Source: Actinoplanes sp. M2I2 (GTDB lineage: Bacteria > Actinomycetota > Actinomycetes > Mycobacteriales > Micromonosporaceae). From it: 64,000 bases of DNA. Below, one piece after another: positions 32,947-40,636 of this stretch; within the stretch, counting starts at the first letter, position 1, and each line of letters starts with the position of its first letter. The DNA is taken from assembly GCF_023544445.1 (NCBI RefSeq), contig NZ_JALPVJ010000030.1:31894-95893 (forward strand), read 5' to 3'. A model generated the notes under the pieces. That model was not told the DNA's origin. It was given only the letters and a program-made list of their open reading frames with translations, and made no database searches. The position numbers and the translations under genes were made by a program.

Positions 32947-33441
32947 ATGTCGACGCTGGTCGCGATCGGGTATCCGGACGAGGCCACCGCCACGGCGGCG
33001 GCCGACGAAGTGCAGCGCCTGTCCCGGGACCTGATCATCCAACCGGACGCGGTCGCGGTCATCACCCGCGACGCGGAGGGCAAGTACCACGTCAACACCA
33101 ACCACAACCCGGTCGGAGGCGGCGCCACCTGGGGCGTCTTCTGGGGCCTGCTGTTCGGGGTGCTCTTCTTCGTGCCGGTGCTCGGCATGGCGGTGGGCGC
33201 GGGGCTGGGCGCGCTGATGGGTCTGGTCACCAAGAGCGGCATCGACCGGAACTTCCAGGACCAGGTGCGCGGCATGCTCAAGCCCGGCTCGTCGGCGCTC
33301 TTCCTCGTGGTCGAGAAGGTCACGCCGGACAAGGCGGTCGAGTCGCTGAGCCGCTTCGGCGGCACGGTGCTCAAGTCGTCGCTGTCCAAGGAGGCCGAGG
33401 CCGAGCTGCAGACCGCGCTGCACGGCGCCGGCAAGTCCTGA
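32947..33441 (+). CDS. DUF1269 membrane protein
   Basis: A 164-residue protein. The N-terminal ferredoxin-like part is STLVAIGYPDEATATAAADEV. A hydrophobic glycine-rich hairpin (about 58-98, GGATWGVFWGLLFGVLFFVPVLGMAVGAGLGALMGLV) and a soluble C-terminal domain (SALFLVVEKVTPDKAVESL) follow. This is the layout of DUF1269 proteins, often found with stress and dormancy genes in actinobacteria; biochemical function is unknown. An almost perfect ribosome site (AAGGAGGTAA) lies seven bases before the ATG, suggesting high expression. A strong terminator follows. Confidence 0.88.
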   Translation: MSTLVAIGYPDEATATAAADEVQRLSRDLIIQPDAVAVITRDAEGKYHVNTNHNPVGGGATWGVFWGLLFGVLFFVPVLGMAVGAGLGALMGLVTKSGIDRNFQDQVRGMLKPGSSALFLVVEKVTPDKAVESLSRFGGTVLKSSLSKEAEAELQTALHGAGKS

Positions 33442-33480
33442 CCCGGGATCCAGTCGGCGGCCGACCGGCCCAGCTCCGAC

Positions 33481-33516
33481 AGGACGGCTTCGGCGGTTCG
33501 CCGCCGGGGCCGTCCT
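33481..33516 (+). terminator. hairpin terminator with TTCG tetraloop
   Basis: AGGACGGC (33481-33488) pairs with GCCGTCCT (33509-33516), and CGGCGG (33491-33496) pairs with CCGCCG (33501-33506) around a TTCG loop, with a TT/GG internal mismatch. It closes the DUF1269 unit and separates it from the sulfatase gene. A U run is absent, as is common in actinomycetes. Confidence 0.75.
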
Positions 33517-33580
33517 CCGCCACACCCGTTCACTCCGGTGGGATGAGGGGTGACGCGGGCACAGTCCCGACCCTGGAGGC

Positions 33581-35755
33581 ATGGTGAGGGCCTTCCGAGG
33601 TGTGATCAACGTGGACGTGCGGGACTCGGTCGCGGACTGGGAGCCGTACACACCGGCCCGGGCGCCCGCCGGGGCGCCGAACGTGTTGCTGGTGCTTTAC
33701 GACGACACCGGGCCGGCGGCCTGGGAGCCGTTCGGCGGGCGGATCGCGATGCCCGCGTTGCGCCGGCTCGCCGACGACGGCCTGCGCTACTCCCAGTGGC
33801 ACACCGCCGCGCTGTGCTCGGCGACCCGGTCCTGCCTGCTGACCGGCCGCAACCACCACGAGAACGGGTACGCGGGACTGCCCGGGGCCGCGACCGGCTT
33901 CCCCGGCTCACACGGGCGCATCCCCGAGGACCACGTCTTCCTGGCCGAGGTGCTGCGGCGGCACGGGTGGGGCACGTTCTGGGTCGGCCAGAACGCGAAC
34001 GTTCCGCCCGGCGAGCACGGCCCCGGCGCCTCCCGGCAGAACTGGCCGCTGGCTCGCGGCTTCGACCGGTTCTACGGCTTCTTCGACAGTCGTATCGACC
34101 CTTGGTATCCCAGCCTGCTCTCGGACAACCATCAGGTCGAGCCATGGGGCACCCCGGAGCAGGGCTATCACCTGTCCGAGGATCTGGCCGACCAGGCGAT
34201 CCAGTGCCTGCGCGACATCCGCCAGTCCGCGCCCGACAAGCCGTGGTTCATGTCGTTCTGCCCGGCCGCTGGGCACGCGCCGCACCAGGCGCCGCGCGAG
34301 TGGATCGACCGGTACCGCGGACACTTCGACGACGGCTACGACGCGTACCGCCCGTGGGCCCTGTCCCGCATGGTCGACCGTGGTGTGCTGCCGCCCGGCA
34401 CCACCCTCGCACCGACCGTCGCCGGGCACGTGCCGCGGTGGGAAGCGCTGCCGGCCGATCGGCGGCAAATCCTCGCGCATACTGCCGAAAGGTACGCGGG
34501 CTTTGCCGACCACACCGACCACCAGATGGGCCGGATCACCGGTCATCTGGCGGCCACCGGCCAGCTCGCCAACACCCTCATCATCGTGGCGGCCGTCGGT
34601 GGCGCCTCCGGCGACGACGCTGACGGCGATTATGCCGGCGGCTGGGGGACCGCCTTCTCGACGCCGTTCCGTACGCACAAGCGGCACTGCCACGAAGGTG
34701 GAGTGTGCGCCCCGTTGGTGGTGCACTGGCCGGCCGGCATCCGCGCCCACGGCGAGGTCCGCCATCAATACCATCACGTCATCGACATCGTTCCCACGAT
34801 CCTGGACTCCTGCGGCGTGCGGTGGCCCGACACCCAGCCACCGCTGCCGGGCGTCTCGTTGCGGTACAGCTTCGACGCGCCGCACGCACCGACCACCCGG
34901 CACACCCAGTACTACGCGGCGCTGGGCGGGCGGGCTCTCTGGCACAACGGGTGGAAGGCCGTCGCCGAGCACGCACCGGCATCGGGCGGGGGCCGATTCC
35001 ACCGTGACCGGTGGCAGCTGTTCCACACCGATGCGGACCGGTCCGAGGCGCACGACCTGGCCGCCGCGCAGCCCGAGAAGGTGCAGGAGCTGGTCAACAT
35101 CTGGTTCCGCGAGGCTGAGCGCTTCGACGTGCTGCCGCTCGACGACCGTCCGGTGTCGGAAATCCTCCTCGAGGAACGGGCCGAACCCCTCGGTCCGGCG
35201 ACGCGCGTTTTCTATCCCGAGGCCGCGCCCGTGCCCCGATGGGACGCTCCGGATCTGCGTGGCTGCTCCTTCCGCGTCGTCTGCGAAGTGGTGCTGGAGA
35301 GCGACGAGGCCGCGGGTGTGCTGATGGCCCACGGGTCGCGAGCCGGCGGGCACGCGCTCTTCATCAAGAACCGCAAGGTCTGGTATGTCAACAACTGCAC
35401 GGAGGTGGGCGACGAGCAACAGTTCGTCTCCGATGATCTGACCCCTGGGCGGTACCGGCTCGGCGTGGAGTTCGCGAAAGAGGGGCCCGGCCGGCAGCAC
35501 GAGACCGTGGGGACGACCCGGCTGTCGATCAACGACCGGATCGTCGCCGAGGGTCCCATGTCGACTCGGCCGGGCCCGTTCCCGCCCGGCCCGGGGCTGT
35601 GCGTCGGCCGGCACAGCGGCGGGGCGGTCAGCGACGCGTACCGCCCGCCGTTCCCCTTCAGCGGCGGCCGCATCCTGCGCGTCGAGTTCAAAACCGCCGC
35701 GGATCAGCAGATCGACCTTGACCACGAGGCTGCGGCGATCCTGGCCGGCGAATGA
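33581..35755 (+). CDS. arylsulfatase-family protein with altered metal ligands
   Basis: A 724-residue sulfatase-fold protein. Asp41-Asp42 (VLYDDTG) and the formylglycine motif CSATR (Cys79-Arg83, then SCLLTGRNHH) are intact, as is the late HKRHCHEGG segment. The conserved Asp-Asn calcium ligands of the SDNG motif are missing: the aligned stretch is VAAVGGASG, with Val339 and Gly340 in their place. It may have lost sulfatase activity or changed its metal. The C-terminal 170 residues form a beta domain usual in these large actinobacterial arylsulfatases. No signal peptide is seen. GGAGG is one base from the ATG, so GTG at 33584 may be the true start. Confidence 0.88.
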   Translation: MVRAFRGVINVDVRDSVADWEPYTPARAPAGAPNVLLVLYDDTGPAAWEPFGGRIAMPALRRLADDGLRYSQWHTAALCSATRSCLLTGRNHHENGYAGLPGAATGFPGSHGRIPEDHVFLAEVLRRHGWGTFWVGQNANVPPGEHGPGASRQNWPLARGFDRFYGFFDSRIDPWYPSLLSDNHQVEPWGTPEQGYHLSEDLADQAIQCLRDIRQSAPDKPWFMSFCPAAGHAPHQAPREWIDRYRGHFDDGYDAYRPWALSRMVDRGVLPPGTTLAPTVAGHVPRWEALPADRRQILAHTAERYAGFADHTDHQMGRITGHLAATGQLANTLIIVAAVGGASGDDADGDYAGGWGTAFSTPFRTHKRHCHEGGVCAPLVVHWPAGIRAHGEVRHQYHHVIDIVPTILDSCGVRWPDTQPPLPGVSLRYSFDAPHAPTTRHTQYYAALGGRALWHNGWKAVAEHAPASGGGRFHRDRWQLFHTDADRSEAHDLAAAQPEKVQELVNIWFREAERFDVLPLDDRPVSEILLEERAEPLGPATRVFYPEAAPVPRWDAPDLRGCSFRVVCEVVLESDEAAGVLMAHGSRAGGHALFIKNRKVWYVNNCTEVGDEQQFVSDDLTPGRYRLGVEFAKEGPGRQHETVGTTRLSINDRIVAEGPMSTRPGPFPPGPGLCVGRHSGGAVSDAYRPPFPFSGGRILRVEFKTAADQQIDLDHEAAAILAGE

Positions 35756-35825
35756 GACCGCCCCGGCTCGACCGCCTGCACAGCGACGGGCGGCCGCGCA
35801 CCATCCCGCACGGGGGAGGACCGGC

Positions 35826-36039
35826 GTGCGCGATTTCACCCACGACCGAATCGCCCAGCTCGTGGGCAGCGAGCAGTTCGCGCGGATGTGGACGGACGCC
35901 ACCGGGCGGCGCACACCCAGCCCGTGGCCGCCTGACCGGTCGAGGCGACGGCGCTCTGACCGCTCTGCTGGTCATCGAGCTGGTCGGCGGCCGCACCGCG
36001 CGGCCGCCGGCTCGTACCGAAGGAAAATTCGTCACCTGA
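35826..36039 (+). pseudogene. remnant of a membrane-protein gene, frameshifted
   Basis: A GTG preceded by GGGGGAGGA (five-base gap) opens the frame DFTHDRIAQLVGSEQFARMW TDA. This resembles an internal segment of actinobacterial membrane proteins of unknown function (the F-x-x-L/M-W-x-x-A-N-R-x-A-H type). After about 30 codons this frame turns Arg-rich. Another frame then continues with LTGRGDGALTALLVIELVGG up to a stop at 36037-36039, which would fit the next conserved block of the same family. I read it as a decayed fragment. The rest of this 358-bp intergenic stretch shows nothing else. Confidence 0.4.
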
Positions 36040-36113
36040 GGATGTCCTGACTGCGCGGGAAGAGCCGGCCCCGTTCGGCACCCCGCGAGGCTGATCGCGG
36101 TCCCGGGCGGACG

Positions 36114-36680
36114 TCAGGCGGCGACGCTCCGCAAACGAAAGCCCAGGAAGACCTCGGACAGGCCGACCACGATGCTGCTGACGCCGGTCAGCACGATGAG
36201 CACGCCGAGGGACAACCCCGGTGTGAAGACGAAGACGAGCCCGGCAACGACCGACAAGCCGCCGACGATCAGCAGCAGGGCCCGGGCGCCACCGGTCTCC
36301 TGCACTCCCATCACGACGGCCGCGATGCCGCCGAGCAGCCAGGTCAGCGCGACGATGGCGGCCAGCACGCCGAGCGCGGTGACGATGTTGCGCAGGCAGA
36401 TGACGCCGGCCACCACCAGGATCATGCCGACCAGGCCGGACAGCACGCTGCGGGCCAGGCCCCGTCCGACCGGCAGGAACGCGCCGACGATCCGGAACAG
36501 CCCGGCGAACAGCAACCAGATGCCGACCAGGGCGGCCATGACCCGTAGCGACAGGCCCGGCCAGGCCAGCACCACGATCCCGAAGACCACGCTGAACAGG
36601 CCCAGCAGCAGCGACGTCCACCAGGGGAACGGCGACGACGGTGCTTCTTCGCGCGCGATCGTCTGCGAGGTGATGGTCAT
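36114..36680 (-). CDS. DUF308 (HdeD-like) membrane protein
   Basis: A 188-residue integral membrane protein with about six helices: SLLLGLFSVVFGIVVLAWPG, AALVGIWLLFAGLFRIVGAF, VLSGLVGMILVVAGVICL, VLAAIVALTWLLGGIAAVVM, ALLLIVGGLSVVAGLVF and VLIVLTGVSSIVVGLSEVF. The tandem helix-WPG pattern is that of DUF308/HdeD acid-resistance-like proteins; the mechanism is unknown. The ATG at 36680 is chosen because the N-terminal extension (to 36839) is Pro/Arg-rich and not conserved. With DUF1269 and the LAL regulators it suggests an envelope-stress neighbourhood (inference). Confidence 0.88.
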   Translation of the reverse strand: MTITSQTIAREEAPSSPFPWWTSLLLGLFSVVFGIVVLAWPGLSLRVMAALVGIWLLFAGLFRIVGAFLPVGRGLARSVLSGLVGMILVVAGVICLRNIVTALGVLAAIVALTWLLGGIAAVVMGVQETGGARALLLIVGGLSVVAGLVFVFTPGLSLGVLIVLTGVSSIVVGLSEVFLGFRLRSVAA

Positions 36681-36840
36681 GGTGAGCCTCCCGGAGTGCG
36701 TACGCCTCGGATCGTCTTGAGCGTCGGCCCGTCGGCCGCCGGACGCCTCACCCCGGACGGGTGATGTCGGGTGGGCCCACGCCAGGGCTTGCGACTGATA
36801 AGTTGACCGCACGCCAGTCGAGCCGGAAGGAGGTCGCACC

Positions 36841-36891
36841 GTGTCCCACGTTTCGCGCCCCTTCCGCGGTCCGGCGTCTCCGCGGTTCTGA
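36841..36891 (+). CDS. possible 16-residue leader peptide (uORF)
   Basis: A GTG start with an excellent ribosome site (GGAAGGAGG, seven bases upstream) opens a 17-codon frame encoding MSHVSRPFRGPASPRF and a stop. The next gene starts 35 bases after this stop, with its own GGAGG. A strong site spent on so short a frame is what translated leader peptides look like. The product is rich in Arg, Pro and Ser, with no run of one amino acid that would name an attenuation signal. A GATAAG box (36797-36802) may be the promoter -10. Confidence 0.5.
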   Translation: MSHVSRPFRGPASPRF

Positions 36892-36925
36892 CCCGGGGCG
36901 CAGCATCACGCGCCCTGGAGGTTCC

Positions 36926-37831
36926 ATGAGTTCCGTCGTGTTCCGACCACTTGTCGACGGCGAGGAGTCGCTCTTCGACTCGCTGCCCGATCTTCTGCCC
37001 CTGCGCCAGATCTCGTACGCCGAGGGCCTGGCCGGCGGCGGCTTCCACCCGTCCCGCACGTGGGTCGCGCTGCGCGAGGGCCGGGTGGTGGCCCGGGCCG
37101 CGTGGGTGCTGCCGCCCGGCGCGGTCGGCGGGCCCTGGCTCGAGCGTTTCGACGTGATCGACTCCCCCCAGGTCGGCGCCGGGCTGCTGGCGGCCGCCCA
37201 CGAGGCGCTGGGGGGTCCGCGCCCCTACTACGCCGCGTTGCCGGCCGGCTGGCACACCTCGCCGTCGGTCGTCTCGGCCGTCGCCCCGGCGCTGGCCGCC
37301 GCCGAGTCCGCCGGGCTGGTCCCCACGGGTGAGCGGCTCCGCCTGCGGTGGGTTCCCGGCGCCGGCGCCGACCGGCCGGCCGCCGCCGGTCCCGCTGTCC
37401 GGCCGGCCGCGGGGCCGCACGAGATCGACACCCTGGTGGGCCGGGTGGTCTCCCCCGACGTCCTGACCGGCAGCGAGACGGCCCGGGCAGTGGCCGGTCT
37501 CGATCTCGCCACCGACCCGCGGCCCTGGCTCACCGGGGAGGCCACCGCCTGGCACGTCGCCCACGACGGCGGCGAACCGCTCGGCCTGCTGGGCACGGCC
37601 GGGCAGGCGTGCTGGCCGATGCTGGGCTACCTCGGCGCCCTGCCCGGTCCCCGTACGCAGGAGGTCCGCTCGGCTCTGGTCGACGCGGCGCTGCGGGTGC
37701 TCGTGGCGGACGGCGCCGAGGAGGTGGTCGCCGACGCCGACGCCGACCGGTCCGACGTCCTGGCCGATCTCGGACGGGCCGACTTCCGGCCGATCCGGGC
37801 CCGGCTCACCTTCGAGCCCGGGAACGCGTAG
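36926..37831 (+). CDS. GNAT-like hypothetical protein
   Basis: A 301-residue protein that looks like a two-domain GNAT relative. The N-terminal part has WVALREGRVVARAAWVLPPG, and the C-terminal part has AWHVAHDGGEPLGLLGTA and GYLGALPGPRTQEVRSALVDAALRVLVADGAEEVVADAD, in the positions of the strand-helix acetyl-CoA site. The R/Q-x-x-G-x-G/A loop is not clear, so activity is uncertain. The ATG has GGAGG four bases upstream. It leads a four-gene run with gaps of 11, 1 and -4 bases, behind a possible leader peptide. Confidence 0.7.
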   Translation: MSSVVFRPLVDGEESLFDSLPDLLPLRQISYAEGLAGGGFHPSRTWVALREGRVVARAAWVLPPGAVGGPWLERFDVIDSPQVGAGLLAAAHEALGGPRPYYAALPAGWHTSPSVVSAVAPALAAAESAGLVPTGERLRLRWVPGAGADRPAAAGPAVRPAAGPHEIDTLVGRVVSPDVLTGSETARAVAGLDLATDPRPWLTGEATAWHVAHDGGEPLGLLGTAGQACWPMLGYLGALPGPRTQEVRSALVDAALRVLVADGAEEVVADADADRSDVLADLGRADFRPIRARLTFEPGNA

Positions 37832-37842
37832 GGTCCCCGCCT

Positions 37843-38769
37843 GTGCAGCCTGCGATCACGGCGTGGGTCGAGGAGGTCGCGCTGCCCGGGCAGCGGATCG
37901 CCTCGACCCGGACGCTGACCGGTGGATTCAGCAACGACAACACCGTCCTGACCATGGTCGGCGGTGATCGTTACGTGCTGCGGCGCTACCTGGGCGACAA
38001 CAAGTGCGCGCTCGAGGCGGCCCTGGCCCGGCAGCTGACGGGCCGGGTGCCGGTCGCGGAGGTGATCGGCGCCGACCGGGACGGCGACAAGGCCGGCGAG
38101 CCCGTCCTGCTGTCCCGCTTCGTGCCCGGCGTACCGGTGAACGAGCTCGACGAGGCGGCGCTGACCGAGATAGGTGACGAGGTGGGGGGCACGCTGGCCC
38201 GCATCGGCGCCGTCGAGTTCGAGACTCCCGGGTTCTTCGACGGTGACCGGCTGGCGGGTGCGGGCCACCTCGTGCCGGACGGCGCCGAACTCACCGAGGG
38301 TCTCGACGGGTGGGTCGACCGCTGCCTGACCGAGGGCAACGCCACCGGCCACCTCACCGACGCCGAGCAGCGGGCCCTGCGCGCCTGGGCCCGGGAGGCG
38401 GCGCCCGAACTGGGCGTGCTCAAGGGCTCCCGCCGCCTGGTCCACTCCGACTACAACCCCAAGAACCTGCTCGCCGCCCGCTCGGCGGACGGCCGCTGGC
38501 AGGTCGCCGCCGTCCTCGACTGGGAGTTCGCGTTCAGCAGCACGCCGCTGGTCGACATCGGCAACATGCTGCGGTTCCCCCGGTCGCCCGCCTTCACCGA
38601 CGCGTTCCTGGGCGGCTTCCGCGAGGCCGGCGGCGACCTGCCACAGAACTGGCGCCGCCTCAGCCAGGCCCTCGATCTGTTCGCCCTGGCCGACTTCCTG
38701 ACCCGCCCGGTCGGGCACCGCTACTTCGGCAAGGCCGTCGACCGCATCCGGGTGATGCTCAGCCATTAG
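37843..38769 (+). CDS. aminoglycoside phosphotransferase-fold kinase
   Basis: A 308-residue kinase-like protein. RTLTGGFSNDNTVLTM is the nucleotide loop, YVLRRY has the ATP-contact Lys replaced by Arg, LVHSDYNPKNLL is the catalytic loop (Asp, Asn) and VLDWEFAF holds the metal-binding Asp. Members phosphorylate choline, ethanolamine, sugars or antibiotics; this genomic setting (acyltransferase and glycosyltransferase downstream) favours a lipid-headgroup or sugar substrate (inference). GTG start, 11 bases after the previous stop, one base before the next start. Confidence 0.82.
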   Translation: MQPAITAWVEEVALPGQRIASTRTLTGGFSNDNTVLTMVGGDRYVLRRYLGDNKCALEAALARQLTGRVPVAEVIGADRDGDKAGEPVLLSRFVPGVPVNELDEAALTEIGDEVGGTLARIGAVEFETPGFFDGDRLAGAGHLVPDGAELTEGLDGWVDRCLTEGNATGHLTDAEQRALRAWAREAAPELGVLKGSRRLVHSDYNPKNLLAARSADGRWQVAAVLDWEFAFSSTPLVDIGNMLRFPRSPAFTDAFLGGFREAGGDLPQNWRRLSQALDLFALADFLTRPVGHRYFGKAVDRIRVMLSH

Positions 38770-38770
38770 G

Positions 38771-39502
38771 ATGGCGGCCATGCTGCTGCGGGTGTTCTCG
38801 GTAGCGTACTGGGCGTTCATCGGGATCACCTGCGTGGTCTTCTTCGCCGGGGCCGTCGTGGTGTGGCTGCTGACGGTGCCGTTCGACCGGCGACGGGTGG
38901 TGCTGCACCTCTATTCGTCGGCGTGGGCGTCGTTCTACGTCTACGTCAATCCGCTCTGGCGGCTGCGGGTCGCCGGGCGCGGCGGGCTGCCCTGGCGCGG
39001 GCCGGCGGTGCTGGTGGCCAACCACGCGTCGCTGATCGACATCCTGGTGCTGTTCGCCCTGTTCCGGCCGTTCAAGTGGGTGTCCAAACAGGAGATCTTT
39101 CGGGTCCCGCTGATCGGCTGGAACATGCGGCTCAACGACTACGTCCCGCTGGTGCGCGGCAGCGGCGCGTCGGTACGCCGCATGATGGAGCACTGCGACC
39201 GGCTGCTGAACGCCGGCTCCCCCGTCCTGATGTTCCCGGAGGGGCGGCGCACCCCGGACGGCTCGTTGCAGTCGTTCAAGGACGGCGCCTTCGAGCTCGC
39301 CGTACGCCACAACGTGCCGGTGATCCCGATCGTGGTGCACGGCACCCGGGCCGCCCTCCCCCGCGACGGTTTCATCCTGCGCGACCACGTCGACGTCCGC
39401 GTACGGGTGTTGCCGGCTCTCGACCCGGCCGGGTTCGCCGACGTGGCCGCCCTGCGCGACGCCGCCCGCACCTCGATCGCGGAGGCGCTGGCCGGCCCGT
39501 GA
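38771..39502 (+). CDS. 1-acyl-sn-glycerol-3-phosphate acyltransferase (PlsC-like)
   Basis: A 243-residue membrane acyltransferase. The N-terminal helix (about 8-36) is followed by motif I NHASLID (His85, Asp90), motif II around VPLIGWNMRLNDYVPLVRGSG, motif III FPEGRRTPDGSLQSFKDGAF and motif IV VPVIPIVVHGT. PlsC enzymes acylate lysophosphatidate during phospholipid synthesis; this copy may serve a special glycolipid. ATG at 38771; ATG at 38780 is possible. Its stop overlaps the GTG of the GT4 gene (GTGA). Confidence 0.88.
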   Translation: MAAMLLRVFSVAYWAFIGITCVVFFAGAVVVWLLTVPFDRRRVVLHLYSSAWASFYVYVNPLWRLRVAGRGGLPWRGPAVLVANHASLIDILVLFALFRPFKWVSKQEIFRVPLIGWNMRLNDYVPLVRGSGASVRRMMEHCDRLLNAGSPVLMFPEGRRTPDGSLQSFKDGAFELAVRHNVPVIPIVVHGTRAALPRDGFILRDHVDVRVRVLPALDPAGFADVAALRDAARTSIAEALAGP

Positions 39503-40623
39503 GGATCGCGCACTTCTGCGACAGCCACCCGGGCCGCCCGGACGGTGTGTCCCGCTCGGCCGCGCTGACCGTCGCCCTGCTGCGCGAGGCCGGTCATGAG
39601 GTGCCCTTCTACCGGCCCGGCCGGGTGCCGTCGCTGCCCGTGCCCGGCCGGCAGGTGCGGGTCGGCTCGCCGTGGTTCCGGTGCGCGCCGGCCGACGTCG
39701 TCCACGCGCACACGACCGGCCCGATCGGCATGGCCGGGTTCCGCCACGCCGCCCGTTGCGGCGTGCCGCTCGTGGTCACCTGGCACACCGATCTGCTGGC
39801 CTACGCGGACACGTTCCCCGAGATCCCGGTGGGTGCCGCGTGGTGCGCGCTCCAGTTGCGGCTGGGCTGGTCCGTCCGCGAGTTCCTCGAGCTGGCCCGG
39901 CCGGGCGCGGTCCGGCGCGGGCGGCTGGTCGTGCTCGGCCGGGGCCTGGCCGCGCGGATGGCCGCCGCGATCGCCCCGTCGGCCAAGACCGCCGACGGGT
40001 TCGCCGTCTTCGGGCCCGGGCCGGAGGTCTGTGTGCTGCCCACCCCGGTTGCGACGGTCGAGCCACGGCCGCCCGGCCGCGGCGGCGCCGTGGTGCTGTC
40101 GGTCGGGCGGGTCACCGCGGAGAAGAATCCCGGCCTGCTCCTGAACGCCTTCGCGCTGCTGCGGGAGAAGAGGCCGGACGCGAGGCTGATCCTGCTCGGC
40201 GTCCGCCAGGGCCGGGCCGCCCTGAGCCGCCGCCTGCGCGCGCTGGGCCTGGAGGGGCACGTCGAGGTGCTGCCACCGGTTCCCCGTCACGAGGTGGACG
40301 CGTTCTACCGTACGGCCGATGTTCTCGCCTTCGCGTCCACAACCGACACCCAGAGTCTGGTGCTCGCCGAGGCCGAGGCGATGGGCCTGCCCGCCGTGGT
40401 GGCCGACCCGGCGCTGGCGGCGCGCCCCGGATCGGCCGGGCCGCCCCGTTTCACGTGCGCGCCCGACCCGGACGAGTTCGCCGCGGCCCTGAGCCGGATG
40501 CTCGGCGACGAGACCTTGCGAACGGCGGTGGTCCGCGACGGGCGGGCGGCCACCGCGGCGTACCCGTCGGGCGTCTATCTGACCCGGCTGGAAGAGCTGT
40601 ACCGACGCCTTCAGCGGTCATGA
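39499..40623 (+). CDS. family 4 glycosyltransferase, glycolipid type
   Basis: A 374-residue GT-B enzyme. The acceptor domain has CDSHPGRPDGVSRSAALTVALLREAGHEV and DVVHAHTTGPIG, VTWHTDLLAYADTFP. The donor domain has VVLSVGRVTAEKNPGLLLNAFALL and the E-x7-E loop TDTQSLVLAEAEAMGLPAVV. The TDTQ-x-LVLAEA form is characteristic of diacylglycerol and phosphatidylinositol glycosyltransferases. Overlap with the acyltransferase gene and the upstream kinase suggests a small pathway for a membrane glycolipid. Confidence 0.87.
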   Translation: MRIAHFCDSHPGRPDGVSRSAALTVALLREAGHEVPFYRPGRVPSLPVPGRQVRVGSPWFRCAPADVVHAHTTGPIGMAGFRHAARCGVPLVVTWHTDLLAYADTFPEIPVGAAWCALQLRLGWSVREFLELARPGAVRRGRLVVLGRGLAARMAAAIAPSAKTADGFAVFGPGPEVCVLPTPVATVEPRPPGRGGAVVLSVGRVTAEKNPGLLLNAFALLREKRPDARLILLGVRQGRAALSRRLRALGLEGHVEVLPPVPRHEVDAFYRTADVLAFASTTDTQSLVLAEAEAMGLPAVVADPALAARPGSAGPPRFTCAPDPDEFAAALSRMLGDETLRTAVVRDGRAATAAYPSGVYLTRLEELYRRLQRS

Positions 40624-40636
40624 TCTGACACGATCT

